Positions 45,203 to 53,653 of a DNA stretch of 64,000 nt are shown in pieces. Numbering within the stretch: the stretch's first letter is position 1; each line of letters begins with the position of its first letter. The stretch lies in NCBI RefSeq assembly GCF_023635005.1, contig NZ_JAMLJM010000004.1:62001-126000 (forward strand), in the 5' to 3' direction. Origin of the DNA: Flavobacterium luminosum. Lineage in GTDB: Bacteria; Bacteroidota; Bacteroidia; Flavobacteriales; Flavobacteriaceae. Both the position numbers and the translations under genes were made by a program. Under the pieces are notes generated by a model that was not told the origin of the DNA, made no database searches, and saw nothing but the letters and a program-made list of their open reading frames with translations.

Positions 45203-47083
45203 TTAATTGAGTTTTTTTACAAAATCATCTTCCCATTTAAACTCATATGATTCAACATATTTAAAAATTTCACCTGCTTTTCTCCATGGAGTATTAATTT
45301 GATTTTTTAAAAAATTATACTCCCATTTTTCTTTAGCGTATACTTCTTTATAGTAAACTTTATAACTTACAATCCTGTATTTGCTATTAACTTCGAAATA
45401 TTTCAAATACTTTATAATCTCCTCAGAATAAATTGACAATTTAAAATTCGAACTATTAACTCTAAAAGCAGCATTTGCCCAAACTGAACCATTTTCATAG
45501 CTTTTACTAGGCATTCCATTTTTATCTAGAAGGGGAAAATCAATTTTATTCCCATAAACATCAATAGCTTCAATTCTAAAAATCTTATTGTAAGTTTTAA
45601 AATGATCATCAAAAATAAAAACAGCATGATGTGTTATTCCAAAAAAATCTGTGTAAACATCTCTTGAATATTCATAAAGAACAAAAACAAACTTGTTAAT
45701 TTTTTCAACCTTTGGAAAATTATTCTGAATAGTCGGTGAAAACCAAATCATCAACAATTGTCCAAAGCTTAGAAACAAAATAACACACTTCCAAAAAACA
45801 GTAGTCAATAGTACTTTATTCCAGCCCTTAATTAAAAAATCATCGTTTTCACTTGGCGGTGGTGTATAAATAGGTATAGTACAATTTTCAGCTGTACAAC
45901 GCTCTGTTACCCTATTTCCTGCAATGTAGTCGTATATCTTTTGTCCAAGAGAAGAAATCAAAGGCAAGGAAATCAACAGCCCTAATAAGTAGGTATAACG
46001 CATCGCTTTTAATAAGGAAACGTAAGCCCAAAATCCTGAAACCACTTTTCCTGAACTCGTTACGCCATGAATATTAATAAGTAATGTTTCTTCATCGTAA
46101 TTGAGTAGTGCCTCATTATTTTTATAATTTCCTTGAACAGGTAAGCATTCTACTGTATTAAAAATATCGAAATGACGAATTACAATGACCACCTTGTTAC
46201 ATAAAGGACACTCTAAATCATAGTAAAAAGTATAGATAGGATTTTTACATTTAATCTTTGAAGCCAAAAATTTCCAATATTTAACAGGAACTAGTAATAA
46301 ATAAACCGCGATTACTGTTAAAGCAAACCAAGGAATGGGATATGCTATTAAGATTCCTACGTGAAAAAAAACGCCTAAAATAAAAAAGGGCACTCTAAAT
46401 TTTTTGAACCAAAACAAAAAGATAAAAACAGTCTCAAATGCTAACACCAAATAACCAAGAAAAAGCATTAACCCTTTTTGATTTAGTAATACACTAGTGT
46501 CGTTCCAAGTAACCATTGGCAAGCTTGAGGGTAACCAAACCCCTAAACCATCCATCCACATTTTACTTGACAATTTGTGAAAAATAGAATCAAAATAGAC
46601 TAATCCAATTGCAACAAAAACGGGTATGACATAATTAATTTTCAATACCTTTCTATCTTCCAAAAATGGTTTATACAAAGTCGAATATTTCAGTTTTTTC
46701 AAAAGACTGTCCAACGATAGTACTCTTGATATTGGCATAAAAATCAATAAGAAATTGATTCCTACATAGGCATAAAACACATGATATTCGAACTTTATGG
46801 CCGAACTAAATATAATGACTCCAAAAATATAATTGAGTATTGTAATGTAACGTGTAAATAAACCCAAAAACAAAAAAACAACTACTGGAAACCAAAAATA
46901 AAAGATGAAACTTACATCTATTTCTCCGGTATATTGATACGGTTCTTTATCGTAAATAATACTTCTGAAAGTATACAATTGTAGTAATTCTAAAAACAAA
47001 ACCACACTATAGAACATCCTGAAAACAGATATTCCTATGGCATCAACTTTTGTGGTAAATAAAGAATTAATTATGTTTTTCAT
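45203..47083 (-). CDS. HTTM domain fused to DCC-type thiol oxidoreductase domain
   Basis: 626 aa in three parts. Residues 1-275: a multi-helix membrane domain of the HTTM type (related to vitamin K-dependent gamma-carboxylase), with VFRMFYSVVLFLELLQLYTF, a strongly helical core and HKLSSKMWMDGLGVW. Residues about 280-390: a DCC-family thiol-disulfide domain with FYYDLECPLCNKVV (Cys-Pro-Leu-Cys near 291-294) and LLLINIHG-like strands. After two more hydrophobic segments comes a 170-residue hydrophilic C-terminal domain of unknown type. It lies between WbqC and a GT4 gene with 3-base gaps, so it is co-transcribed with glycan genes. Role unknown; membrane redox or modification is a guess. Confidence 0.78.
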   Translation of the reverse strand: MKNIINSLFTTKVDAIGISVFRMFYSVVLFLELLQLYTFRSIIYDKEPYQYTGEIDVSFIFYFWFPVVVFLFLGLFTRYITILNYIFGVIIFSSAIKFEYHVFYAYVGINFLLIFMPISRVLSLDSLLKKLKYSTLYKPFLEDRKVLKINYVIPVFVAIGLVYFDSIFHKLSSKMWMDGLGVWLPSSLPMVTWNDTSVLLNQKGLMLFLGYLVLAFETVFIFLFWFKKFRVPFFILGVFFHVGILIAYPIPWFALTVIAVYLLLVPVKYWKFLASKIKCKNPIYTFYYDLECPLCNKVVIVIRHFDIFNTVECLPVQGNYKNNEALLNYDEETLLINIHGVTSSGKVVSGFWAYVSLLKAMRYTYLLGLLISLPLISSLGQKIYDYIAGNRVTERCTAENCTIPIYTPPPSENDDFLIKGWNKVLLTTVFWKCVILFLSFGQLLMIWFSPTIQNNFPKVEKINKFVFVLYEYSRDVYTDFFGITHHAVFIFDDHFKTYNKIFRIEAIDVYGNKIDFPLLDKNGMPSKSYENGSVWANAAFRVNSSNFKLSIYSEEIIKYLKYFEVNSKYRIVSYKVYYKEVYAKEKWEYNFLKNQINTPWRKAGEIFKYVESYEFKWEDDFVKKLN

Positions 47084-47086
47084 TCC

Positions 47087-48403
47087 TTAAAGATTGTGGA
47101 TTTTGTTAAATATTTGATCCGCACTTTCCATGGAAGAAAACTCTTGAATAGTCCTGTAAGCATTTTTTGAAAAATTATCATATTCTGGTTTGGGCAAACC
47201 AAAAATTTGATGAATTCCATTTGCTAAATCTTCACTGTCTTTTAGTTTCGCTTTATATCCATTATACCCTGTTACCACTAAATTATTTACTACCCCCATA
47301 TCAAAACCAACCACAGGTGTTCCGCAAGCCATAGCTTCTGAAACCATTAAAGGTCCTGAATCTTCAATAGATGAGTTTACAAAAACATCAACTGCCTGAT
47401 ATAACAAAGTCAACAATCTATAATCCTTAATAAAGTCTATGTGTTTTTTTGAAAAAGGGATTTCATTAAAAGATTCAGAGACATCTTTTGAAACAACAAT
47501 TACTTCTATCTTATTTTTTTCAGTAGGGCTGATTTTTTCTTCTACTATTTTCAGTGATTCTACTAAATACTCAAAACCTTTTCTTTTAGCTTTGGCATTT
47601 TGACATCCCATTAATATGTAAAACTTATCTTCATCTAACTCAAAAATTCTCTTTGCAATGTCTCTATTTTTATTGTTAAATAGGTTTAAATCAATTAAAC
47701 TATTTACATTAAATATTACCGCTTGGTTTTTATAAATTTTAGATTCTTTTGCTTGTTGCAGCGTCCATCCAGAACCCGCCAAAATTTTAAAATTCCCTAG
47801 CTGTGCATTTTTTAATTTTGTATCAAAATTTATTTTAGGAATATCTTTTCCATACTCACTTAGTATTGCAGGGCATTTGTCTGAACATCCTTCAATATAC
47901 CCTTTACACTCCCAAGCAAAATGGCACCCCCCTGTAAAATGGTTCATATCAACCGTGATGTTATAAACCTCTGCATTGGTTAACTGCTGAAGATTTAGTA
48001 AATCCGTTGAATTCATGAAGTTATCTGTCATTCCTCTGTAAATGAAATCAGGATTAAATCCAACTAATTCAATGATTCGAGTTGGAGACACATTTACTTT
48101 TGTTTCCTCTACACTGATAAAGTCATAGTTAAAATCATAATCAATTTTTAAAGTAGCTTTAGGACTACTTAACTTTTGTTTCAATTTTAAATGAGCCCGT
48201 TCGAGAATACTTTTTCGCTTATATGGTTTGGGTACGTCAGTATAAGTCGTTATAAAACTATCCGATTTAGTTTTAATTTTAACCAACATTTTAACTTGAT
48301 GTCCTTGTAAATCAAAATGTTTCCCTAAACGAAACATTACTTCGTAGGCACCATTTATATCTCCTGTTGAAAGTAATAGTATTTTCTTTTTTAACTGATC
48401 CAT
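47087..48403 (-). CDS. Glycosyltransferase family 4 with Cys-rich insert (WcaC-like)
   Basis: 438 aa. KILLLSTGDINGAYEVMFRL opens the GT-B fold. Residues about 150-180 contain MNHFTGGCHFAWECKGYIEG and CSDKCPAI, the four-cysteine insert typical of the WcaC-like branch of GT4, perhaps a metal-binding lid. The donor half has FYILMGCQNAKAKRKGFEYL, VDVFVNSSIEDSGPLMVSEA and ACGTPVVGFDMGVVNNLVV. It overlaps the wzt stop by 13 bases. Substrates unknown. Confidence 0.87.
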   Translation of the reverse strand: MDQLKKKILLLSTGDINGAYEVMFRLGKHFDLQGHQVKMLVKIKTKSDSFITTYTDVPKPYKRKSILERAHLKLKQKLSSPKATLKIDYDFNYDFISVEETKVNVSPTRIIELVGFNPDFIYRGMTDNFMNSTDLLNLQQLTNAEVYNITVDMNHFTGGCHFAWECKGYIEGCSDKCPAILSEYGKDIPKINFDTKLKNAQLGNFKILAGSGWTLQQAKESKIYKNQAVIFNVNSLIDLNLFNNKNRDIAKRIFELDEDKFYILMGCQNAKAKRKGFEYLVESLKIVEEKISPTEKNKIEVIVVSKDVSESFNEIPFSKKHIDFIKDYRLLTLLYQAVDVFVNSSIEDSGPLMVSEAMACGTPVVGFDMGVVNNLVVTGYNGYKAKLKDSEDLANGIHQIFGLPKPEYDNFSKNAYRTIQEFSSMESADQIFNKIHNL

Positions 48404-49641
48404 TGAATTGGTATTTTAAAGATTCCGTTCTCCGTATCTCCATACTTAAATTCATCTTGAGCGATATTAACAATGCTTAAATTGATTTTTTCAGAAGGTA
48501 AATCTAAAAGTTTCACTTTAGGAATATCCAAGGCTAACCCAATTTTGTACAGATTAGCAATCATACAATCACCAGGAATTTTAACTATCCACTCTGCTGT
48601 TCCTATAAAATCTAAGTCTTTCCTATTAATAAAAATTACATTTTCAAATTTATCTAAGATAGAAAAATTTAATCTAGCACCTTTATTAAATAGACTATTT
48701 CTCAAAGTAATATGAACAAATATTTCTTGATTGGAATAAAATTCAATGATTTCATTACCCTCTTTATCCTTAAGGGCTACTTTTAAAATTTGTGCTTCTT
48801 TGGATTCATCGATTTCATAACTAAGTTCAGATTGTTTCTCATTTGAAGAATAATTTAGTAAATAAGAATCAAGTGTAGTATCAATACTTCCTTCATGAAT
48901 CAATTGTCCATGATGCAACAACACTCCTTTATCACAGAGCTTTTTTACGGCATCTAAATTATGACTCACAAACAACACCGTTCTTCCTTCCCCTTTGCTC
49001 ACGTCGTTCATTTTACCTAAACACTTCTTTTGGAACTCGGCATCTCCTACTGCCAATACCTCATCGACAATTAAAATCTCGGATTCTAAATGTGCGGCAA
49101 CCGCAAATGCCAAACGGACGTACATTCCTGAAGAATAGCGTTTTACCGGGGTATCAATGTAACGTTCTACCCCTGAGAACGCAATGATTTCATCAAATTT
49201 TCGGGTAATTTCATGCTTGCGCATGCCTAAAATAGCGCCATTCAGATAGATATTCTCGCGTCCCGTCATTTCTGGATGAAAACCCGTTCCTACTTCCAAC
49301 AAAGAAGCAATCCTTCCTTTAGTATAAATTTTACCGGTAGTGGGTTGGGTCACTTGACTTAATATTTTTAACAAGGTTGATTTCCCTGCTCCATTACGGC
49401 CAATAATCCCCACCGAATCCCCTTGGTTGATTTCAAAATTGATATCGCGCAAACTCCAAACGTAATCGCTTTCGCCTTTACTGCTTCTATCATTCGCTTC
49501 TCCAATTTTTAAAAACGGATCTTCTTTTCCACGCAAATTATACCACCAACGCTTTAAGTCATCCTTCACTGTACCGGTACCTACCAACCCTAGACGGTAT
49601 TGCTTCGAAATATGTTCGGCTTTTATTACTACTTTACTCAA
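48391..49641 (-). CDS. wzt: Polysaccharide ABC transporter ATPase with C-terminal Wzt domain
   Basis: 416 aa. The ATPase covers about residues 1-255: Walker A GRNGAGKST near 79, the signature YSSGMYVRLAFA near 172, Walker B ILIVDEVLAVGDAEF near 190, and FVSHN with the switch His. Residues about 270-416 form a beta-sandwich-like extension (ILKVALKDKEGNEI, ARLNFSILDKFENVIFINRK) of the Wzt C-terminal type, which in O9a/O8 antigen systems reads the chain-end modification before export. With Wzm it would flip the finished glycan across the inner membrane. The permease gene is unusually far upstream, beyond a 117-bp tandem repeat. Confidence 0.92.
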   Translation of the reverse strand: MSKVVIKAEHISKQYRLGLVGTGTVKDDLKRWWYNLRGKEDPFLKIGEANDRSSKGESDYVWSLRDINFEINQGDSVGIIGRNGAGKSTLLKILSQVTQPTTGKIYTKGRIASLLEVGTGFHPEMTGRENIYLNGAILGMRKHEITRKFDEIIAFSGVERYIDTPVKRYSSGMYVRLAFAVAAHLESEILIVDEVLAVGDAEFQKKCLGKMNDVSKGEGRTVLFVSHNLDAVKKLCDKGVLLHHGQLIHEGSIDTTLDSYLLNYSSNEKQSELSYEIDESKEAQILKVALKDKEGNEIIEFYSNQEIFVHITLRNSLFNKGARLNFSILDKFENVIFINRKDLDFIGTAEWIVKIPGDCMIANLYKIGLALDIPKVKLLDLPSEKINLSIVNIAQDEFKYGDTENGIFKIPIQWIS

Positions 49642-50189
49642 TTTCCTATTATTTTATATTCTAAATTTTGAATTTTAAATTATTTCTCTTTTATTCAAAA
49701 TCATAACTTCTTGTTTATACTTTTATCTTTACCCTTCTTTATGAGATTCCTCCTTTGTCGGAATGACACCCTAGGCGTGTAAAAATACTAATCGCTCACC
49801 ATTCACTCTTAACGATTCACTCCTCACCATTCACTCCTCACTAACTCTCCCTTCTTTATGAGATTCCTCCTTTGTCGGAATGACACCCTAGGCGTATAAA
49901 AATACTAATTGCTCACCATTCACTCTTAACGATTCTCTCCTCACCATTCACTCCTCACTAACTCTCCCTTCTTTATGAGATTCCTCCTCTGTCGGAATGA
50001 CACCCTAGGCGTATAAAAATACTAATCGCTCACCATTCACTCTTAACGATTCTCTCCTCACCATTCACTCCTCACTAACTCTCCCTTTTTTATGAGATTC
50101 CTCCTTTGTCGGAATGACACCCTAGGCGTATAAACAGCTAATCAATCCCCTCTATTCACTCCTCACCACTCTCCACTCACCATTCACTG
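49642..50189. other. 548-bp non-coding gap between wzm and wzt
   Basis: No gene seen. About 400 of the 548 bases are the 117-bp tandem repeat listed at 49732-50135. The rest at the left is A/T-rich, and the bases next to wzm repeat words such as CACTCCTCACC and ACCATTCACT. Confidence 0.8.
49732..50135. repeat. 117-bp tandem repeat, 3 full copies plus partial fourth
   Basis: The word ATGAGATTCCTCC occurs at 49741, 49858, 49975 and 50092, an exact 117-base period. Units are 49732-49848, 49849-49965 and 49966-50082; a fourth ends near 50135 with degenerate tail words to about 50189. Each begins with the GAG-ATTCC...GGAAT-GAC hairpin seen alone at 11908 and continues with repeated ACCATTCACTC / CTCACC words. 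Units differ by only a few substitutions, which indicates recent amplification or copy correction. Confidence 0.92.
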
Positions 50190-51047
50190 CTACACCGTAT
50201 CCATAAACGTCTTCTGTGTCTTATTGAACACCAAAACCCCTATCATCAGGATTACTATAGAAAATACGGAAGGATAAATCAAATCCACTATTGAAAAATC
50301 ACCCACACCCAGATAGGCATAACGCATGTAATCAAACAAACCGACTAAAGGATTTAAGTCTGTCACCCATGCATACTCTTGTGGCACGGAAGAACTCGGG
50401 TAAATTACGGGAGTAGCATACATGAACAGTTGTACTCCGAAACCAATTAATTGGTTCAAGTCTTTGTATTTGGTCGTCATGGACGATAAAATCAATCCAA
50501 ATCCCATAGAAATTAAAGCCATGAGCACGATAATGAAAGGAGTCAGTACAATCGAACTGTTCGGCGCTATTTGACTTTTAAACGTGAAATAACCTACAAA
50601 GCCTACAAACAGTAAAAACTGTACCCCGAACTTCATTAGATTGGAGATCACTATCGTTAAGGGCATAATCAATCTAGGAAAATACACTTTCCCAAAAATG
50701 CCCGCATTGGCATTAAAAACTCCGGAAACACTGGTCAGACACGTAGAAAAATAGTTCCACAAGGTAATCCCCGCCATGTAGAATACCACCTGTGGTGCCC
50801 CGTCGGTAGACAATTGGGCTACATTCCCGAAAATAATGGTAAAGGTAATCGTGGTTAATAAGGGTTGAATGAAAAACCAAAGCGGTCCCAAAATGGTTTG
50901 TTTGTAAACCGTTACAAAATCTCTTCGTACAAACAAGAATAGTAAATCTCTATACTGCCAGACCTCTCTTAATTTCAGATCCCATAAGGAAGTTTTTGAT
51001 TCTATGACATGATCCCAGTGCTCTTGGGGTAAAGCTTCCTGCTTCAT
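50190..51047 (-). CDS. wzm: Polysaccharide ABC transporter permease
   Basis: 285 aa from the ATG at 51047 (MKQEALPQEHWDHVIESKTS); the in-frame TTG at 51101 is less likely. WQYRDLLFLFVRRDFVTVYK and TILGPLWFFIQPLLTTITFT are the conserved N-terminal amphipathic and first membrane segments of ABC-2 type O-antigen permeases, followed by five more hydrophobic segments and MYATPVIYPSSSVPQEYAWV (periplasmic loop). It pairs with Wzt at 48391. It is the only gene between the two repeat-rich gaps. Confidence 0.92.
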   Translation of the reverse strand: MKQEALPQEHWDHVIESKTSLWDLKLREVWQYRDLLFLFVRRDFVTVYKQTILGPLWFFIQPLLTTITFTIIFGNVAQLSTDGAPQVVFYMAGITLWNYFSTCLTSVSGVFNANAGIFGKVYFPRLIMPLTIVISNLMKFGVQFLLFVGFVGYFTFKSQIAPNSSIVLTPFIIVLMALISMGFGLILSSMTTKYKDLNQLIGFGVQLFMYATPVIYPSSSVPQEYAWVTDLNPLVGLFDYMRYAYLGVGDFSIVDLIYPSVFSIVILMIGVLVFNKTQKTFMDTV

Positions 51048-51160
51048 TTTACTTCTCTTTTTATTGGATTGCAACTTAGTAATAAAATAGATGTTAAACA
51101 AATACTAAAAAAGGTATTATGGTTAAATTTTAAGGTGTTTTTATTGGTTGAAGCAGGTTG

Positions 51161-51213
51161 CTTCTCGATACATTTTTTCTCTGTTTCACTGCGAAAAAAC
51201 ACTCGAAGTGACG
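51161..51213 (+). repeat. 53-bp dispersed repeat, copy 1
   Basis: Starts CTTCTCGATACA and ends CTCGAAGTGACG, with TTTTTTC ... GAAAAAA in the middle. Copies 2 and 4 lie at 51407 and 53654, and a copy with an internal insertion at 53525, all in the same direction. Confidence 0.85.
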
Positions 51214-51406
51214 GGAAACCTCAAAACCTTATCTTTTCTTATAACGTCAGTTCGAGTAATTTTTAAAGCTATGGTGAGTTACTGTTCTCGACTGGATGCT
51301 GTTTTAAAAATTGTATCGAGAACTCGAGGGTGACGACTCTATTTATTTTGTATACGATTCATCATGCCTTTTGAAATGTACGCGGGATCGTTATCTCGTT
51401 GGGTCG

Positions 51407-51459
51407 CTTCTCGATACATTTTTTCTCCGTTCCACTTCGAAAAAACACTCGAAGTGACG
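51407..51459 (+). repeat. 53-bp dispersed repeat, copy 2
   Basis: Same length as copy 1 with a few substitutions. Here the CACTTCGA / TCGAAGTG inverted repeat is perfect over 8 bp around an 8-base A-rich loop. Confidence 0.85.
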
Positions 51460-51485
51460 AGGAGAGTACAAAATCTTCTTGTCTC

Positions 51486-51514
51486 TTGGTTAGTTTAAAT
51501 TTTCCTTATCTTTG
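51486..51514 (+). promoter_or_regulatory. Promoter of the PHP phosphatase gene (TTG-N18-TATCTTTG)
   Basis: TTG at 51486-51488 and TATCTTTG at 51507-51514 are 18 bases apart, the normal Bacteroidetes -33/-7 arrangement. The ATG at 51530 follows 15 bases after the -7 box, so the leader is short. Confidence 0.75.
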
Positions 51515-51529
51515 CACAAAAATATCTTT

Positions 51530-52264
51530 ATGTTTTTCTTTACCAAAAACAGACCCATTCTTCAAGACCTTATCCCAGATGGCGCTATCGATATTCATTC
51601 TCACCTGTTACCGGGTATCGATGATGGAGCCAAAACGATAGAAGACACCGAATATCTGATTGGAGCCCTTCAAAAAATTGGTTTTACAAAATTCATTACC
51701 ACGCCGCATACTTTTAGTGGATTTTGGGACAATACCAAGGAAGGGATTGAAGCCAAAGCACAAGAAACCCAGCAACATCTCGCTACCAAGCAGTTCGACA
51801 TGCCTTTGCAAGCGGCCTCTGAGTATTTGTTAGACGATCACTTTGCCACGCTTTTTAAAAAAGGAGAGCTATTGACCCTAAAAGACAATTTGGTACTCGT
51901 GGAAATGTCGTACCTGAATGCTCCTATTCATTTATATGATTTGCTTTTTGATTTGCAAGTAGCCGGGTACCAGCCCGTGTTGGCCCATCCGGAACGCTAT
52001 GCTTTTTACCATAAAAACTTTGACGAATACCGAAAGTTGAAAAATGCAGGGTGTTATCTGCAACTCAATCTGTTAGCTACTGTTGGTTACTATGGCAGTG
52101 ACGTAGCGGAAGCGGCCAAAAAACTCTTGGAACAAGGTCTCTATGATTTTGTGGGTTCCGATGTACACCATCAGAAACACATCAATGCATTTCAACAAAG
52201 GGTTTTAATCAAAGATACTAAAGCTTTGGAAGCTGTGATTCAAAACAATCGTTTCTTTGTTTGA
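51530..52264 (+). CDS. CpsB/YwqE-like PHP-domain tyrosine phosphatase
   Basis: 244 aa from the ATG at 51530 (MFFFTKNRPILQDLIPDGAI); a TTG at 51512 is inside the promoter. IDIHSHLLPGIDDGAKTIED holds the metal-binding HxH of PHP enzymes; TTPHTFSGFWDNTKEGI, LVLVEMSYLNAPI, PVLAHPERYAFYH and YDFVGSDVHH give the remaining His/Glu/Asp ligands. Members remove phosphate from tyrosines of capsule kinases of the BY type. The kinase Wzc lies at 53787 on the other strand. This is the only plus-strand gene in the glycan region. Confidence 0.9.
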   Translation: MFFFTKNRPILQDLIPDGAIDIHSHLLPGIDDGAKTIEDTEYLIGALQKIGFTKFITTPHTFSGFWDNTKEGIEAKAQETQQHLATKQFDMPLQAASEYLLDDHFATLFKKGELLTLKDNLVLVEMSYLNAPIHLYDLLFDLQVAGYQPVLAHPERYAFYHKNFDEYRKLKNAGCYLQLNLLATVGYYGSDVAEAAKKLLEQGLYDFVGSDVHHQKHINAFQQRVLIKDTKALEAVIQNNRFFV

Positions 52265-52432
52265 TTTTTTTGCTACTTTATTTTTTAGCAATAGTACTTC
52301 CCGCTGGTTTGGCCTGCCGTTGAAGTATTTGTTCTCATAACATAACAAATATAAACAGTTTCTGGTTAAACGATTCATTTTCAAAATATGCCTGAGACCC
52401 ACAATAGTAACAAACCGCTGTTGTGCGTAGTT

Positions 52433-53386
52433 TTAATGCTTTCTATAAGTGGTTGTTTTTTTATCTCCATATTTTGTAATGATTCCCATTTCAACCGCTT
52501 TTTTTAAATCTCTGCTCGCTGTTGCTGATGATAAATCCTTGAAATAATGTAAATAATCCTTTCTTGTAAATTCTTCATCAAAATCTTCAATAAAAATTTG
52601 AATTCTATCTTCAATAGAAAGTTTTTTTGTTGCATTCTCTAAAAGTTCATTCAAAGATTGATCCATAACACTGAGCATATACTCAATGAATTTAGTAGAT
52701 TTTCCTTCTTTGTCAGAAGCAGATAATGCATTGTAATAGGCTGTTTGGTTTTTTGAAATTAAAGTTTCAAAAGGTAAAAATTCAAATACCTGATATTCTT
52801 CCATTAAAATCAACGTTTGCCATAATCTTCCCATTCTTCCGTTCCCATCCATAAAGGGATGAATGAATTCCATTTCGTAGTGAAATACACAACTTTTAAT
52901 TAATGAAATTTCTGATTCATCCTTTACATATTGAAATAAATCGTTCATTAAAAATGGTACATTTTCATAAGGAGGAGCAACATGCTCGATTTTTGAGCCT
53001 TTCACAATTCCAACTCCTTTTGTTCTGTATTTTCCTGAATTTTCTATAAGACCTTTCATCAGCATTTTATGCGCTTTTAAAAAATCTTTTTCAGAATAAT
53101 GTTTAAGGGTATTTATGTTTTTATACACTTCCAAAGCATTCAAAACTTCTATGATGTCTTTCTGAGGCCCAACAACTCGTTTATTTTCTACTATTGCTGT
53201 GATTTGTTCTTCCGACAGCGTATTTCCCTCAATACTTAATGATGAATGTATTGTTTTTATTTGATTTTGTTTTCGTAAACTTGGATTCGTTTTGACTAAA
53301 TATTTTGCATTTACCTCTCCAATTTTCTCTGAAATCGAAGAGATGTATTTCAATATTAGTGAAGTTATTTCGTAGGGTGGTTTCAT
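52433..53386 (-). CDS. Fic/DOC family protein with N-terminal inhibitory helix and winged-helix tail
   Basis: 317 aa. The Fic motif HPFMDGNGRMGR is complete at about residues 175-186 and contains the catalytic His. SSLSIEGNT at 48-56 fits the (S/T)xxxE(G/N) inhibitory helix, with Glu53, placing it in the class with N-terminal inhibition. The last 60 residues (RKDYLHYFKDLSSATASRDL, KKAVEMGIITKYGDKKTTTY) form a winged helix. Typical Fic enzymes of this layout transfer AMP to a target hydroxyl, and many modify or regulate themselves. It stands alone between the phosphatase and Wzc genes; no antitoxin gene is present. Target unknown. Confidence 0.9.
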   Translation of the reverse strand: MKPPYEITSLILKYISSISEKIGEVNAKYLVKTNPSLRKQNQIKTIHSSLSIEGNTLSEEQITAIVENKRVVGPQKDIIEVLNALEVYKNINTLKHYSEKDFLKAHKMLMKGLIENSGKYRTKGVGIVKGSKIEHVAPPYENVPFLMNDLFQYVKDESEISLIKSCVFHYEMEFIHPFMDGNGRMGRLWQTLILMEEYQVFEFLPFETLISKNQTAYYNALSASDKEGKSTKFIEYMLSVMDQSLNELLENATKKLSIEDRIQIFIEDFDEEFTRKDYLHYFKDLSSATASRDLKKAVEMGIITKYGDKKTTTYRKH

Positions 53387-53524
53387 ATTTTGATACTATC
53401 ATTTGATACTATCAAAAATATGAATTTAATTCGATTCCTAACACTTTAGTTGGGGGGAAAAATTATGCATAACAGATCCATAAATGCTAGTGTGAGAGAT
53501 AAGATGTGTTTTGTTGATGCTAAG

Positions 53525-53606
53525 CTTCTCGATACATTTTTTCTCCGTTGCACTGCGAAAAAACACTCGACCCGAGGCGAAGCCGAACGGAGCGAAGCTA
53601 AGTGAC
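53525..53606 (+). repeat. 53-bp dispersed repeat, copy 3 with internal insert
   Basis: Begins like the others (CTTCTCGATACATTTTTTC) but, after AACACTCGA, about 29 extra bases (CCCGAGGCGAAGCCG and on) precede the shared AGTGACG end. The insert itself contains GAGGCGAAGC-type words seen in other Flavobacteria repeats. Confidence 0.75.
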
Positions 53607-53653
53607 GGGTTGAAAAAAGCAAAAGTAAAATTGATGTTTCATTGTTGCTAAAA

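Larger units (their letters stand above)
51048..51485. other. Non-coding gap with two 53-bp repeats and a hairpin
   Basis: No gene. It contains 53-bp direct repeats at 51161-51213 and 51407-51459, and between them a hairpin made of GTTCTCGA (51284-51291) and TCGAGAAC (51316-51323), followed by TCGAGGGTGACGA. The right end carries the promoter of the PHP phosphatase gene. Confidence 0.75.

Noticed and set aside
49732-50135. CRISPR array
   Set aside because: The regular spacing is real, but whole 117-bp units are repeated with no unique spacers, and no cas gene is near.
52433-53386. Fic as a toxin of a toxin-antitoxin pair
   Set aside because: No adjacent small antitoxin gene exists, and the inhibitory helix is in the protein itself.
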